DNA of 64,000 bases, taken from contig JAEMWC010000671.1 of assembly GCA_016490735.1 (NCBI GenBank), positions 309,501 to 373,500 of the forward strand. The letters run 5' to 3'. Below, in pieces: positions 32,401 through 46,062 of this stretch. This DNA comes from Pachyseris speciosa (taxonomy: Eukaryota > Cnidaria > Anthozoa > Scleractinia > Pachyseridae). Under the pieces are notes generated by a model. It was not told the origin of the DNA. It did not search any database and worked only from the letters and a program-made list of their open reading frames with translations. The stretch's first letter is position 1. Each line of letters starts with the position of its first letter. The position numbers and the translations under genes were made by a program.

Positions 32401-35400
32401 TCAATAAAGCTGTGATCTGTACCTGTGACCTGTGGAATGTGACCTGCACTTAAGACCCGCCAGGGTGCCCAGATGGTTTTTTTCTTGTTTTTGTTTTTTC
32501 GTTTCAAGGAGGGAAATGAAAAAAAAAATTTAATAATAATAATAATAATAAAATAAAAATAACCTCCGTCTCTCGCCTTCTATTTTGGCTTTTTTTTTTT
32601 TTTTAGGGATATTTAGGTTTCTATCGGGGCCCTGGAGACGGGGGTAAGTTGTTAAGGGCTGATAAACGTTAATGGCTCGAAGGAGAGAAAGCTGCGTTTT
32701 GTCCTGGCTTTTGAGTTAATTTGGGGTTACTCTGTAAAACAACCTGAAACAAAAGATTAAAAAATAAAAAATAAGAAACACTTACCCTGCTGTTTGCTCG
32801 TGGTATCAACATCCCAAGTGTGAAAACGCCAAGTAAAGAACCGCCCGTGATATAGAGTGCACCGGAGAACACCTTACAACAAATTAAAGGAACAAAGCAA
32901 TTGATACGGTGCACAAAAGATAGGAAATAAGAGACTTATGGCACGATTAGAATGCACGCTGTTGTCTACCTGTAACACGGTTTCACCACAGTGATGAAGC
33001 ATGAATGCACCGCCTATCACCACGCTGCCCAACATCACAGCTGAAAAAGTTTTCACATTTTCAATCAGTTTATATACATCTGACTTAAGTATATGCCATT
33101 TCCTTCATTAGCTTTTCCGGAAATTATATCCGAAGAAACCAAATTAAGTGGAGAGTAAGAACTTGACCAGGCTTTTGTGGTCTCTAATGTAATGAACAGT
33201 TGAATGAAAAGCTCCTTACTGATAAGCTTGCAGCTTTTTGTGGAATCGAAGTCATCCATCTTTCGCAAGTACTTCTTGACGAAATCTTCCACTATGACCA
33301 GGCACAGGGAACTGAGGCCAGATGAAATGAAACTACGAAGGAAAAAAAAAAGGATTTGTTAGTTAAAATATGCATAATGATGTGACTTGAAATTCTTTCA
33401 GAATTCTCCTTGCTAATATTGAATAACAAATTGCAAGACGGCTGAAAAAAGATGTGGAGACAATCGATTTCGGCTGGTGTTCCAACAGCATTTCTCGGGC
33501 CTGAATAAAATGATAATGAAGATTATGAAGACGATTTTGATGAAGATGACGATGGCAATGACAGTGATGATGATGGTGGTCAGTGTTGGCGGTGATGGTG
33601 ATGATGGTGGTGATGTTGATGGTGATGGTGATGGTGGTGGTGGTGGTGGTGGTGATAGTGGTGGTGATGGTGATAGTGGTGGTGATGATGGTGATGGTGA
33701 TGGTGGTGATGGCAGTGGTGATTGTAGTGGTAATAGTGGTGGTAGCAGTGATGGTCGTGACGATGCCGATGCCGATGCCGATGCCAATGACGATGATGAT
33801 GATGGTGGTGATGATCGAGTTGGGATTACAGTTACGATGATATGATTCACACCTTAAGGATCCGGCGAATATGCATGCCGTTATAAATCCAGGCAATCCT
33901 TTCAGATGATGTAGTTTGTCGGCGACGAAATAAAACAGAACCTGTTGGTAAAGCAATCTGGGGTGAGCGGAAAGATGTTAACTTCTAACGCTTTACCGAT
34001 TGGGACTTAAGACTAGGGAGAGTTACAACCCCAGGGGTCCTCTGATCTCTTGCCTTGCTAACGTGACTCGAGATTTCTTCGAAAATGTCGTCGCTTGTTT
34101 GAAGACTTGCTTCTCTTTCTCCTTAAGGAATGAGGTCAGTATCCCGAGTTCAGTCAAGAGAAGGAAAGGGGGACTACGAAATACAAATAGAATGCGTTGC
34201 CCTTATTGGCTCTGTTGAGTACGGACGTCAGGCTCACTTTATTAGGGAGCTTTAGCAACTACGACGTCGACGGCAGCGAAAACGTCGTTTCAAAATATAA
34301 CTTCTCGTTTTTGTAACTCTTTCGCAATTATTTCAATTTGTTTAACTTGTAAAATGCTGACGAACTATCCAGGGACTAAATTGCTATGAAAGGCGTTAAA
34401 GTAAGAAAAAACGAAAGACAATTTTACCGTCATGCGCTCACGTTCTCGAGAAAACCTAAAATTTGGTCATTTCACGTTGTTGTTTTGCAGAGGACGGCAA
34501 AGAAATGTACCAAAATGTAAAATGCACGTGCAGAACCATTGTTTGTGCTCATTAAACCCATTTTTTTGTGGCGTTCTCGTTGCCGTTGCCGTCCTAGTTG
34601 CTAAAGCTTCCTAATTGTGTAGGAATGATACCTGTTCGCTACATTACTGTAATGTTTGCTTTTGTTGTGAATCACCTACCTGATCGTTTCGTTGAATTTC
34701 TCCGGCGGTTAAGGGATCACAGTTGGAAAACACAGCGTACATGACGAGGCCATTGATACAGGTCAAGCTCATCATTATTACCAACACAGGAACACTCACC
34801 CACACGGCCCTGTGGGAAAAATACAACATACACGATGTTACTGATGACATGATATTGTACAGTGCATTCTAGTTGTTAATTATTCATAGGGTCCCGTCAG
34901 CAAGTCACTCCAGCAGACGGGTGAAATCTATTATGGAGTGAACTGGATCAATAACTAACTTGAAAACTGTGTAGTCTGCGTAGCGGCTTTAGAGAAAAGT
35001 GGGGCGCGACCGTGCGAGTTCGAGCGTCAGGAAGGGAGGATACACGCGCGCCCTCACTAACTTCACTAGTCTCCATACAAGTTCCTTATTTGGGCAGTTA
35101 ATTCAGAGAGGTTGCGCGGTCAAAAACAAAGTCCCGTAGCTTTGACTGCGCGCCTCTAATCGAAGCAAAAATCCTCGCTAAGTTGCCCAAATGAAGAGCC
35201 CGTATGCAGGCTGCGTCCTATTTTCCTTCAGCTGTTAGAGGAGGTAGATTCATGCCCTGATTAGATTGGATTCTTGCTACGTAATTCCACATCTTCGAAA
35301 TTGTCCTTAATTGTGATGTACTACCCAAAGATAGTATCTCTGGAAACCTCCCTCAGTCATCGGCGTTCTGAACACGCTTTGTACGGAATGCCCAGCATCG

Positions 35401-38400
35401 TTCTTAGGTGCAAACGCGTTCATCTTTAGTCGAAAGCCTTGGTTTATGTCTTCACGATAGGCTCATTCGATTGCGCCCTTATGAAGGCCTGGGAGGAAGT
35501 TGGCAATTCTATAGTCTCAGTTCGTAGATTTTTAGTAGGAGATGTCATGTGAAGGACGGGTGTGGGGCTTGGACCAATGAAAGGAAGGGGTAAAGGACGA
35601 TCTTTAGAGATCCTTTCACTACGAAACTGGAGCACGCTTTCAACGGAAGCTTACCTTCTAGCCAAGTTGACAAACTTGATACTCATGTACCGCTGAACAG
35701 CTGTTTGGCTGACTGTCCACAGTGGCATGGCAGTTAGCGCTCCACCAATAGAAAGCGTCCAAAATGTATCACGAACTGTGGGGTCTGGGTTCAAACTAGA
35801 ACGCAAAACGCAAAAAATCGCGGATAATGAGAAAACGCCCACTCAAGCAAAATCTTTTTTTCTCAAACGAATGTCGAGTACTCACTTAAACATTGTCATC
35901 CTCTGTCGGTTCTTATTAACTTGAATGATGTGATCAAAGCCTCCAGCGGTGCTGACACCCACAATGCATAGCGTGATTAGCCCGGTCAACATCAGGATGA
36001 GATGGAATGCGTTGGTCCACACTACAGCCTTCAAGCCTCCCTGCAAACAATTAAGCAATAAATAAATGAATATTAATAAATGGACAAATGGATGAATAAA
36101 GTAAGTGAGTACATAAATAAATAACTTAAATAAAAAGTCACTCAAAAGAACACGATTCTCTTTCGCAATTAATTATTTTTGAACGAGCAAATACCTATTA
36201 AAGAAATTTCGGAAAGACGTCACAAAGAACTTAAGACAAGATTAATCGCATTATTGGCTTGTGGTGTCTGAACACTTGTAGTTTGATGATTTTTTCTTGT
36301 TTAAATCTGTCTCGTTCAGTTCTTAGTTTCTGGCGTCTCCAATTTAATGTGATTATGTAGATTACTAGTTTCGTGCTATATATATCACTCAGACGTCCCA
36401 CGCACTACCACAATGGTTGTTTATAAGCGAAAGCAAAATCCGTCTAAATATTAACAGCTATTTCATGACGTTTTCCACAGAATAAATTTTTTTTAAATTG
36501 TAGGCCATTTTCCTTCCCCCAAACAACACTCTTTACATCACACGCTAAGAATAACGAAGACGAGCGTAATTCACCCTCATACTTGAGCTTGATTTAGTAC
36601 ATGAACATTTCGAGCATTTTGGTTTTCTTTTCAAATATCACTTGGTTCCAAAGTTCTTCATTGCTCCAAATAACTGATCAACCGGACATACTACGTGATC
36701 TTCGGGTGAGCGCCACACGTCATTAGGGGCGTAGCCAGGATTTTTCCACAGGTACACACAATTTTCGAAACCTTAAGTGATTAGTAATTGTGTTTTTCGG
36801 CTACGGATGCTTTGTAAGTTACAAGATGGATAAGAAAAAGGGAGGAGGTCCAGAAAGCAGTAAGACACTTACCAGTGTGGTGTATATCAAGCAGACAACT
36901 CCAACGGAAACAATACTAGCCGCTAACGGAACACCAGCCACTGAAAAATAACAAAAGGCCCAAACCATTAGAGAACTTAAGAGATTAGCTAGTACACCCG
37001 AGAAAATTACCTAATGTACCACAGCTAGTTACTAAAATGTCTCAGATTGATGGAGCCTCGACGTAGCCAAAGTAGAGCTCTATATCATCCAAGGAGTTTT
37101 TTGTCATATCCATCTTATCCTGAATAAACACTTTAAAATAAGCCAAATTTATTTGTCAAAAGTTAAAAAGAAAATACTCCTGGGTCCCAGTAAACTTAAC
37201 CTTCTGAAAACAACAAGAATATAACGAATTGCATTCCTCATTTCCGTGTTTTCGGAGAAGTTCATAAGATTTTCACCCTGCGGAAGCGGTTTAGTAAAAT
37301 TTTTCCTTCCTTGGCTAGACGTGAAACGAGTCATTCACAACGAAAGCTAAATATGGCTATGATAGAACTATGCGCAATCCACTTTCAGTATATCACTTGA
37401 TTTTTTGCCCCAGTGTAACAACAGTTTCAAAAAAATCTTCAACAGAAAATGGCCATTTCCCCACTTTTTCCTTGTCTAAGGTGGGGAAAGACCAGGCCGT
37501 AATCTGGACAACTGAATTTCGTTAAACTGGTTTCAGTCCGCTATTTAGAAAATTCATTTTACTTCCGCAGTAACGTACGGTTTCCGCGAAAAAATTCCTT
37601 GTGCTTTTCACTGAGGACCTTACCAGCACTGATGGCTTGAGATGGAACGTAAAGTACCATGCAAAGGTATAACAGCTGAAAGAATAGAAACATTTCACTC
37701 GCTTATTTGAAACAACAACAACAATCATATCAACAATTGAACAACCGTACGGTTCCTATAAATGCCGGGGCAAATTAAACAAGCACAACTCAACAAGCTC
37801 TAAAAGCGCGGGAAAATAAGCTCACAAGTTTGAAAAGTTTCAGTATTGTGTTACTACTGATATTTTTTATAACTGCTAGACGTCGCCATGAATCATATAA
37901 AAAAGGCCTTTAATGGGAAATTGAGCAAAAAGAAAGCGGAAAGGGAAAACGCAGGGAGGGGTGCCTAAGTGTTCTGCTTCGTTGCTCGCTGCGCTCGTCT
38001 AGTACTCTAGTAAAAAAGATGTTGACTGGAGTGTAACGAATGATTTTCAGTTTGTTTTGCAGCTGACAAAAGAACTTAAATGTATGCCAACCGCTAAAAA
38101 TATAAAATAAAATAAAATAAAATAACTCAGTGAAAAGTCGACTGGTATTTAGAAAGTGCAAGGAAGAGGTCAAACGGAAGCAAGTTCGTTAAACTGAATG
38201 AACAAGAAGTACAGTACTCACGTAGGTTATCGTAAAAAGTGCAGCGCCAATATACCGCACACCGGCAGAAAACCGTGCTTCCAGGTACTTCAAAGAAAAA
38301 AATCATCGTCATTTAAGCTGAATGATGTCTTTATTGAGCTTTATAAATGAAATCCTTATTAGTGTACTCGCTAATGATGGCTAAGAGACATTCTATGTAA

Positions 38401-39746
38401 GTGTGTACGTATTGTCCATCACATTTCAAATTCCCATTAGATCTATACCGACTATACCAAAGAATACTGTTTGATAACAGTTAATTCCGATTCCCTCGGC
38501 AGTTGGAGAGTTCAGTCAAGATCGTTACTTTCGGGGAGTTTTCCGCCGTTTTTGAGCTTGCCCCCCTAAACGTCAAATTTTCACGCTTTGGTCCTTTCCA
38601 AAGGTCACAAACTCACTGTAATTCAGTTCCTTCCTACTCTTCGTCGCGAGCTTCTTATATTTTTTAAATTTCTTTAGGGAGATGAGAATGTGATATATAT
38701 ACTACACAACATTTCAAAGTACATAGTACACCACTCACTACGGCAATTACTGGCAATTATTATAATTTAATTTCGCCGCCACAATCAATCATCCCATTAA
38801 CCACAGAAACACTTAATAGCAACTGACCCGGTTTCCCTGTGTTGCACAATTTTACCACACCTTGCCGGTCTCTCTAAAATATTTTTTCTAGAATCTTGTT
38901 CGCAATTAGAATTTTACCTTTTACGTACAACCATGTTTCGTTTGATTGAAACGAATACAATGTAACCCAAACCTATATAGATATATAGACACGAAACTAC
39001 AGTGCTTTGGGGTCAAACAAAGAAAATCGGTAATTATTCATGGTTAACACACTCTTGGAAAAACAAAACTTGTCGAAAACGAAAGAAAACTTATCCTGTT
39101 TTGCGAAAATGTCGAAATTTCTTTCGCTCCGACGTACGATTAATTTATAGGCTTATCTTCCTTGCCCAGACATGTGTAAGCCGTTCTGACAACTTTTGTC
39201 GTGTTATCTGTTGAAGGCTAAATAAATAAAACCGACAAAGGAAAACGATGATGTAATCAGATTTTTGAATTTATAGATAACCTGTTTACAAACTATATTT
39301 TAGCATATTTCCTTATGTGCAATGAACCAACTGTCTCATTAAAATCATTTAAAAAAAGCTACAATTTTGCTCGAAGCCTGAAATCAAAACAAAATTTGAA
39401 ACGACAACACACTAACCTCATTGACAGAAGTAACCTTCAGTCGATGGAACATGGGAATAAAAAGAACGTGAACTATTCCGGCGACAATCCAGTACGACAG
39501 TAGAGCTAAAATAATGTACTGTATTCCATATGTAAATACTTCGGCTGTGACGCCGAGTAAAACAACCGACGAGAAATAACTCGCTACAAGTGACAGCGCT
39601 GCGAGCCAACTTCTGAGGTTCTTGTCCGCCAACAGAAATTCGTTCGTGGTCCTCTGTTTTCCTCCGCGGAAGGCAAAGAACAAACCGGCAGCGATTGGAA
39701 ACAGAAGAAAAAGCGCGAAAACCAGAAAGTCCTCGGCGAATTTCAT
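29407..39746 (-). CDS. SLC5-type sodium-coupled solute transporter, gene A (13 firm exons plus a tentative last exon, about 554 aa)
   Basis: Exons, 5' to 3': 39746-39417, 38287-38222, 37675-37624, 36940-36873, 36040-35886, 35795-35655, 34809-34680, 33941-33853, 33332-33220, 33040-32970, 32872-32786, 31966-31776 and 31673-31573. All have GT-AG ends and matching phases. Family signatures include RGGKQRTTNEFLLADK near the N-terminus, GGLKAVVWTNAFH, DPTVRDTFWTLSIGGALTAM, VSQTAVQRYMS and GLPGFITACIFAG. In the eighth core helix, S344-F-I-S347-S348 keeps the S-x-x-S-S pattern of the Na2 sodium site (SGLT1 S389/S392/S393). Closest in style to SLC5A8/A12/A6/A5, so the substrate could be monocarboxylates, vitamins or anions. 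The extracellular loop in exon 12 has two N-glycosylation sequons (NKT, NDT). The last exon (29477-29407, ending KGYP-stop) follows a good acceptor (TTTTCACTTGTAG) in the right phase but is a guess. Paralogue of gene B. Confidence 0.88.
29950..30195 (+). repeat. Dispersed repeat (copy 2)
   Basis: AACCAATCAGAATTC, TTACATGTAGCTGGC and CAAGCGCCGGGG, GGTTTTGCTTCTC, and ACGAGAATTACTTTCGG follow in the same order as at 18690-18955. A small CCTGCGAGCAAG/CTCTCGCAGG hairpin sits inside at 30067-30095. Lies in the presumed last intron of gene A. Confidence 0.5.
30669..31057. mobile_element. TIR element, about 390 bp
   Basis: TAAAGGGGCAGTGTCACG at the left is mirrored by GGTGACAGTGCTCCTTTA at the right. 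It abuts the next element at 31058. Confidence 0.6.
31063..31423. mobile_element. Hairpin-rich element
   Basis: CCCCGGCTTAACGATCAAAT at the left is mirrored by GTTTGATCGTTTAGCCAGGG at the right. The interior has many CAAACATT / AATGTTTG units. It resembles the AACATTTGTTG element at 18145-18310, which also begins CCCCGGCT. Confidence 0.55.
33500..33840. repeat. GATGGT-type microsatellite in intron 8 of gene A
   Basis: This is a long imperfect array of GGTGAT, GGTGGT and GATGGT units, ending in (CGATGC)n-like units. It starts 13 bp from the donor of exon 8 (33853) and fills most of the 520-bp intron. All frames across it are open on both strands, which produced several spurious reading frames. 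Confidence 0.9.
35087..35218. mobile_element. Short element, copy in intron 6 of gene A
   Basis: TTTGGGCAGTTAATTCAGAG at the left and GTTGCCCAAATGAAGAGCCC at the right frame a region with CGGTCAAA/TTTGACTG inversions. The same architecture and wording recur at 50462-50632 in gene B. Confidence 0.6.
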
Positions 39747-41794
39747 GGCTGCAGGATAAAGTTGCTTCTAAGTTTCTTGTTTACCAGTTTTATACTTCAA
39801 CGAATTCAACACAAACATCAAGTGATTGACCTTGGTGTAAGTGATTGTGGCCTATATAGAGACCGTGATGTGTGACTGCGACGTGATACTGAAAATTATT
39901 GCACAGGAGAAACTGGATAAACGTGACGGATGTGCGATATTCCTTTGTTAGAGTTCAGTGACTAAGTGCACATAAGAGAGTATTTAGATGGCTCTCAGGA
40001 AAACACGAGCAAAAAAATGTCACCAGCCCGCAGCTGGAAACTACCAAAGATCAACACCAAAGAACAATAGTCAGCTGTCACCGCTCATCTGATATCTGTT
40101 CAGCCTGGCGTCTCTATCATTACCTTTGTATGCATCGATACTATTGGGATCAATTAATCTTGTAGGTCAAAAAGCCAAGGTTTCTTTTGTATTGTAGTGC
40201 GTTTTTGTTTGTATACGACCGATTATAATGTTACCCTGGCTTTTCGCCAGCATTGTAGCCAGACAACAGTTCACCAATTCACGCCCAGCGCCCAGCGAGA
40301 CCGGAAACAATATCTTGTAAAAACACTTAAGATTCTATGTTTGGAAACACGCGATCGAACAAACGTGCATGGTATTAATTAGATTTTATGAAAGCGAAAA
40401 CAATGCACAGACTTTTAAAAGATCAGTTGAAGCGTCGGAAAAGTTGTTTTACTGATTGAAAATATGACTGAGCAATTCAGAATTGCACAAATCATGCCAA
40501 AAACCGTTTTAAGTTGTCAATGACGGTTCGTTTATGACATAACTGATTCTGCAGTAAAAGACTTGCGTCCCAACGGCTGTTTTATTAACGATAAAATTAA
40601 TTCGTAATTGTAAAAATTATTAGTAAAACCCTTTTATTTCTCGATGATTTTCACAATCTTTGTGCTATGACATAATATTTGTGGTTATCGACAAGATGTT
40701 AGAGTTGACGTGAAATTGCTGTAATTTCCGGAGTCGAAACGGTCTATATTGGGAATTCCAATGCGAAAGTCACGAATTTTCGTTTGCTGAGGTGAGATTA
40801 AATGGTAATTACTGTAGTTGATTTTTTTCTTGTTATCCTCAATGTGGTAGATTTCAATGTGGTCAAAAAACTGTAGCTCAGGTCCGCGTTGTTTAAAAGT
40901 TACGCACCATTTATAAAATCATAGATAAAGTACAGTCACCCCTTACGGGTGCCAGCGATTATTTGCTATTTTTTTCGTTTGAAGGAGGAAAATTGGTAAC
41001 CGCATGCCTCCCTAAGAAAAATAAAACCTCTGGCACCCAGGGTGGTTACGCCTCAGTGATACAAGACAACCAAGTGATTTGAGCTGTTTGAGATAACTCT
41101 CTGCAATTACCTCCTTGAACAGTTCAAAACAACGTGGAATGTGTTTCTCGATTTTGAGATTCTTAAGTTAGCTTTTTTTCGTTCTTCGACTTCTCTACTA
41201 AAAAAAATTAGGAAGAAACCAGCAGTAACGAGAATGATCAAATGATTCGTCACGAGTGATTAATAGAGGAAAAATTATAGTCCTAGCAGGATGTGACGTA
41301 CATTTCAAAATTCACTCGAATCTTCGCCGCTTATTGCCTTTTGCTGTTACATTTCTGAATGGTGAAAAATCAACCGAAATAAACCCTTTACTAAAAAGTT
41401 CTCTTTTTGGTGACGAAGAAGAAAGAAAGAAAAAAAAAAAAAAACCAAGAAAGTAAACACTTTTGGATGGGGAAGACTTTGGGAATCCCACATGGACCTT
41501 CCCGGATCTATCGTCTGACACAACTCAAGTGTTGGTAAGTTGCATGGAGTTAGGTCTAAGGGCGTAGTTCCAGGAAAGTGAAATTCCTGTTTGCTTCCCT
41601 TTAATTTTAAAAGCTGACAATTTAGGGACTAATCACCGAGAGCAGAGCGTAGAGCGTAAAGATAAGATTTACTGATCAGTTTGAAAAGAAGCCTGCGTCG
41701 CAGACAGTGCAAACATATATCGAGGTGTTCACCTAGGTTTTGAGTGACAAGTCCGGCTGCACCGCTTGCTCGGTGATAAGAGACCCCGAATAAA

Positions 41795-41827
<33 letters not shown>

Positions 41828-41863
41828 AACAACAGCGAATGCCCAACAGAGGTTTTCACACGC
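39747..41863. other. Region between the two SLC5 genes, no gene seen
   Basis: This holds the promoter side of gene A and the end of gene B. A short A-rich stretch and a GAAA microsatellite (41800-41827) are the only structure I note. No TATA or operator can be assigned. Confidence 0.5.
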
Positions 41864-41869
41864 TTTATT
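41864..41869 (-). terminator. Candidate poly(A) signal of SLC5 gene B
   Basis: AATAAA on the minus strand (TTTATT on plus) lies about 850 bp after the gene B stop codon at 42721. Other signals nearer the stop are possible; transcript data would decide. Confidence 0.35.
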
Positions 41870-42720
41870 GTATTATTGGATATAAAGTTTTACAATGTTT
41901 CATTTCACTGGGAAAAGTGCAAGGCAGGTGCAGAACCCTTTTTGTCAAGCACACCTAATGCATTACCGTAGAGTTCCAAAGTACCGCCCGCTCGTTACTT
42001 TCGGAATTACCAGAGCTGAGCTAAGGGGCCGCAACTTTCGGGTGACGGCCACTTTCAGGTAGCCATTACTGTCGGGGACTGTTCCTCTTCGGGTGGGCCG
42101 TAACAGGAATCACTAACGTTACTTTCGGGGAGAGGGAGGGGGGCGCTATACTATCGGGACTACACGGTACCAATATCAGCGCGATATACCACACCGGACC
42201 AGGGGAATTTAACTGACCACGGTAAACTCAATAAATGGTGATGTAGTGCCTATTTGCGAACATTTGTGCTAATACCTAACTTGAATACATTCAACCCAAA
42301 CTGAATTCTATTTACATAATTGAAGCTTACGATTCACGAAAGCAAGTATGCTATCCTAACATAGCACGCTGCTTCTATAGTGTGCTAATTACTAAACGTG
42401 ATAGTGTTAAAGTGTTAAGCCATCTTGTTGTGACTGATTTTGTTTTGCCTTAGAAGAGAAAAAAAGACATAAATTCTCGGGGTAGACTAATACAATTCAA
42501 AGTGTAATATAAAAAACAGTATCCAAATCTTGACAAGCTTAAGGGAGATAGAGAACGCAAGTTAAATCTCTTACTATCAAACTGGAGCTTGTTTACTGAC
42601 AGACAAAGATCACCGTTCACAATCTGACCTAGCCCGCCACCTAACAATATATTTCCTAGCAAACATAAGACAAACAAACAAACAAAAAAACCAGCAACAT
42701 GCGCTATAAAAACGAAGACA

Positions 42721-45700
42721 TCACAATTTGGAATCATTCTCAAGAAGATTATCAGTGAATAATTCTGCCATTTCCTTTTTGTCACTACTCTCCTTGACGG
42801 GCGGGGAGTCATCCCAGTTGATCTTGATCTCCTGCAAAAATAAATCAATCAGTCAAGTAAATAATTTATACACAGTTGGTTCCACGCGGCCACATTGACC
42901 ACACGCGCGTAAATTACAAGTGAAAAGTGGCGCCAGATCCTGAGATCCGAATATAAACGCTATAATGGTAAGTGCCGCCGGCAGGGCGGATAAAAAAACG
43001 AACGTTACTCTTGCAGGCGAAAACAATGAGTTTCTAAACCCACTAGAAAACCGGTGACCTTATTTTTTCAAAATGCCATTTGCTTAAGGCGGGCTCCACC
43101 CAAAGATCGTCAGTTTCGTTGCTTACCACGGATTTAACGTTAATATCAAGCAATCAAAGATACCTACGCTCATCTCAAGAAGCTGTGTTGTGGGAGGTTT
43201 GTGGATTGTTTGGTGATTTTGGGGTAGATTTGGAAAAAGGGAATTTTTGGGTAGATTTGGAAGGAGGGAATTTTTCTCAAAGGATTAGTTTAATCTTAGG
43301 GAAATTGGAAATATTGAAGATTTAATGAAGGTTTAAAATTGCAATTTGAAGTTGAAAATTAGTAGATGGACACCAAACAGTTCCCCACCAACCTGGAGTG
43401 GCCTTGTGGGGGTGTCAACTGTCTGGTGGTGTTTTAAAACATTTTTTTTAACGTTTTAATCCCTTCTTTAAACTTCTTGAAAATTCCCTCCAAGTCACGT
43501 AGAACTCCACCTTAATTCCTGCCATTGAAATTGGAGTGAGCGCGCGCATGAGCTTGCGGTTCTTCGGCAGGTCAATGGACACGCGCATTGCGTTATTCAG
43601 CCCTGCCAGTGCCGCCCCAACAATAATCAGTTACACTAAACAAAGCGAGTGGGATAATTTCTACAGGTCTGAAAACAGGTATGAATTTTAGAGGCCAGGT
43701 CTGATAACGGGGATACGGAAAATGGCATAGACCCTATGAGAAATGTCTGGCTTTGACTTATTCCTTTGTTGCGGGGTAGCCTCACTAACCACGTTTTTGA
43801 AATCAAAATTCTAACGCCAGAAGTTGCTACCATTTTTGCATAGGGTCTATATTTTGGTCTGAAAAAGGATCAGAAACTGGACAATCGGGCCGCACACTTC
43901 GACATAAGAATTCCGAGGCATATGCTCCTCGGGTAGCACTGATACGTGCTTCAACAATGGAATCAAGAAATATGCCTCTTTCGAGACAAAGAGCTCGGCG
44001 TCCCTTCAGCCAGCGCCATAAAAGAAAACACAAACAAACAAACAATCAAACTCTAATTTCATCGGACTTCTTTTACCTTGTCATGTATAGGCATCATTTC
44101 CTCCTCGTTAGCCTTCGCCAATCGTTGCTCTTCCTCTTCCACAAAGTCCCACTTAAAGGTATGACCAGGCAGGAAGCCCATGAACCAGTCCTTCAGCGGA
44201 AACAGAAGCTTGGGATCAACCTCCCTTTCCTTGTCTTCTTTGCTTTCTGGGGAAAAAGGGGGAAATTGCTCACTTCATATATCGGATGGTTCGGATCCTC
44301 TATTTCTAGCGAGGAAGGGTATTTTCGCCAGGCCCATTATTGTTATTTATCTATTTCAGGGGAGGGTGGAGTGGGTTGGGTTGGGTTGGGTTGGAGGAGT
44401 CAGAAAATGTCTGCAAGTTAACTGACAATTCATTTGTAGGCGTGAAAAACTAGCGAATACGGGGAAACCATTGACCAGTTTTTGGCGGGAAACGTCTGGC
44501 AACCGACGGAAGAATATCGCGAGGGAAAACCACTGCTTAGTAGAATGTCCTTCGTTCGAATTGTTCAATTTCGCTCCGCACCTCAGCTCCTTCTTGTCCT
44601 TCTTGTAAGAAACAGAGGCGTGAACTTACTCTCAGGCCCGGTTCATACGTCGCATTTCTGCCGCGTCGAATTCAATTCAATTAAGTGCGGCAGAAATGCG
44701 ACTGTTGATTCACACGTCGCACTTGTGCCGCAGTTAATTCTTAATGTTTTTTACTTTTGTCTCGAGAAACTGCAACAAAGGTTTACCGATCCTGCCTTAG
44801 GACCCGGCGGTATGTAAATGTATGTATTAGATTCAACACGGCAGAAATTCGACGTTTGAATCGGTGCCGCATTTCTGCTGGATAATGCGACAAGACTAGT
44901 CGAACGTGCGGCAGAAATTCGGCAGCTGATTCAGACGTCGAATTTCTGTCGAATTTAATTAGTACAATTGAATTCGACACGGCAGAAATGCAACGTCTGA
45001 ACCGGGCCTTAGTTTGGAGACAACTCACCAAGAATTAAACTCATTATTACTCCAACACCGAAGCTGACGATAACGGACAAGCCGCTGAACCAGAGATATG
45101 ACATGCTGTAGAAATCAGCGATGGCTTCACTAAAATACACACAAAAAAGCAAAACAGTAAGCTCGATTACCAGCCACTGTTTCAGGAAATGAGCCCGCAC
45201 TCACTCTGAGGGATACTCCAACCCGAATGAGCGGCGGAAAAGGGGACTAAGACATACTCGGAAAAAGACAATCCGAGTACTCCCAAGAAAGTGCCCCACA
45301 TTCCATGCATGGGAAAAGACTTGGGATCAAGATTGCTAATCTGAACTGATTGAATTATGGAATTTAATGTGAATCAGTGAAGCGCCCTCAGCCCAAGACG
45401 TGGATAGGGCCAGTTGATACGAATCACAGACCTAAAAATCCAAACGATCATTACCACGGTACCACAGTTTATTTTGCACCGGAACAATTCCCTTCATGTG
45501 ACCGTCTGGAGTACCTTTCTAAGAGATTTGTTTTCATACCCTCCCTCCTCCCCTCTTCACAAACAAAGTCTTATAATTGGTGGGAGATAGGAAGTAATTT
45601 AATCCTACCTGTGTTCCTTAAAAGGATTTCGGATGTACCCATCACCCCATTTCTCAAAAATTGCAGCCGAGGCGTTGTTAATGGTGCCGTTAGGAAAGGT

Positions 45701-46030
45701 TTCGTTTGCGTTCAGCGCTTCTTGGTAGAAGCCACAGCCGCGAACAGAACGGAGGCCTGGGTACTTGTTTGGTGGATATAGCACGGAACCAATGAACACC
45801 CAAGTTGTCATTATAGCGCCGGAAAATACTCCAAAATATGCACCCTACGTGGACAAAAATGCACATTTTAAATTTTCTTTTTTATCCGTTCTGTTCACCA
45901 TTTTGATGGTTAGTATATTTTCAAATTCATTATTTTCAACAAGATCTGTGTGGAAAACCTTTTTTTTAAATTACAGAAACACTCCTTGCTAAATGCGTTC
46001 TAATCGTCGTCATTATTATCGCAATCGGTA

Positions 46031-46062
<32 letters not shown>

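Noticed and set aside
33363..33956. Frames of up to 197 codons around the GATGGT tract
   Set aside because: Produced by the microsatellite in intron 8 of SLC5 gene A. Only 33853-33941 is an exon, in a different frame.
43957..44421. 154-codon plus-strand frame
   Set aside because: It is antisense to exon 14 of SLC5 gene B, which has fitting phase and splice sites.
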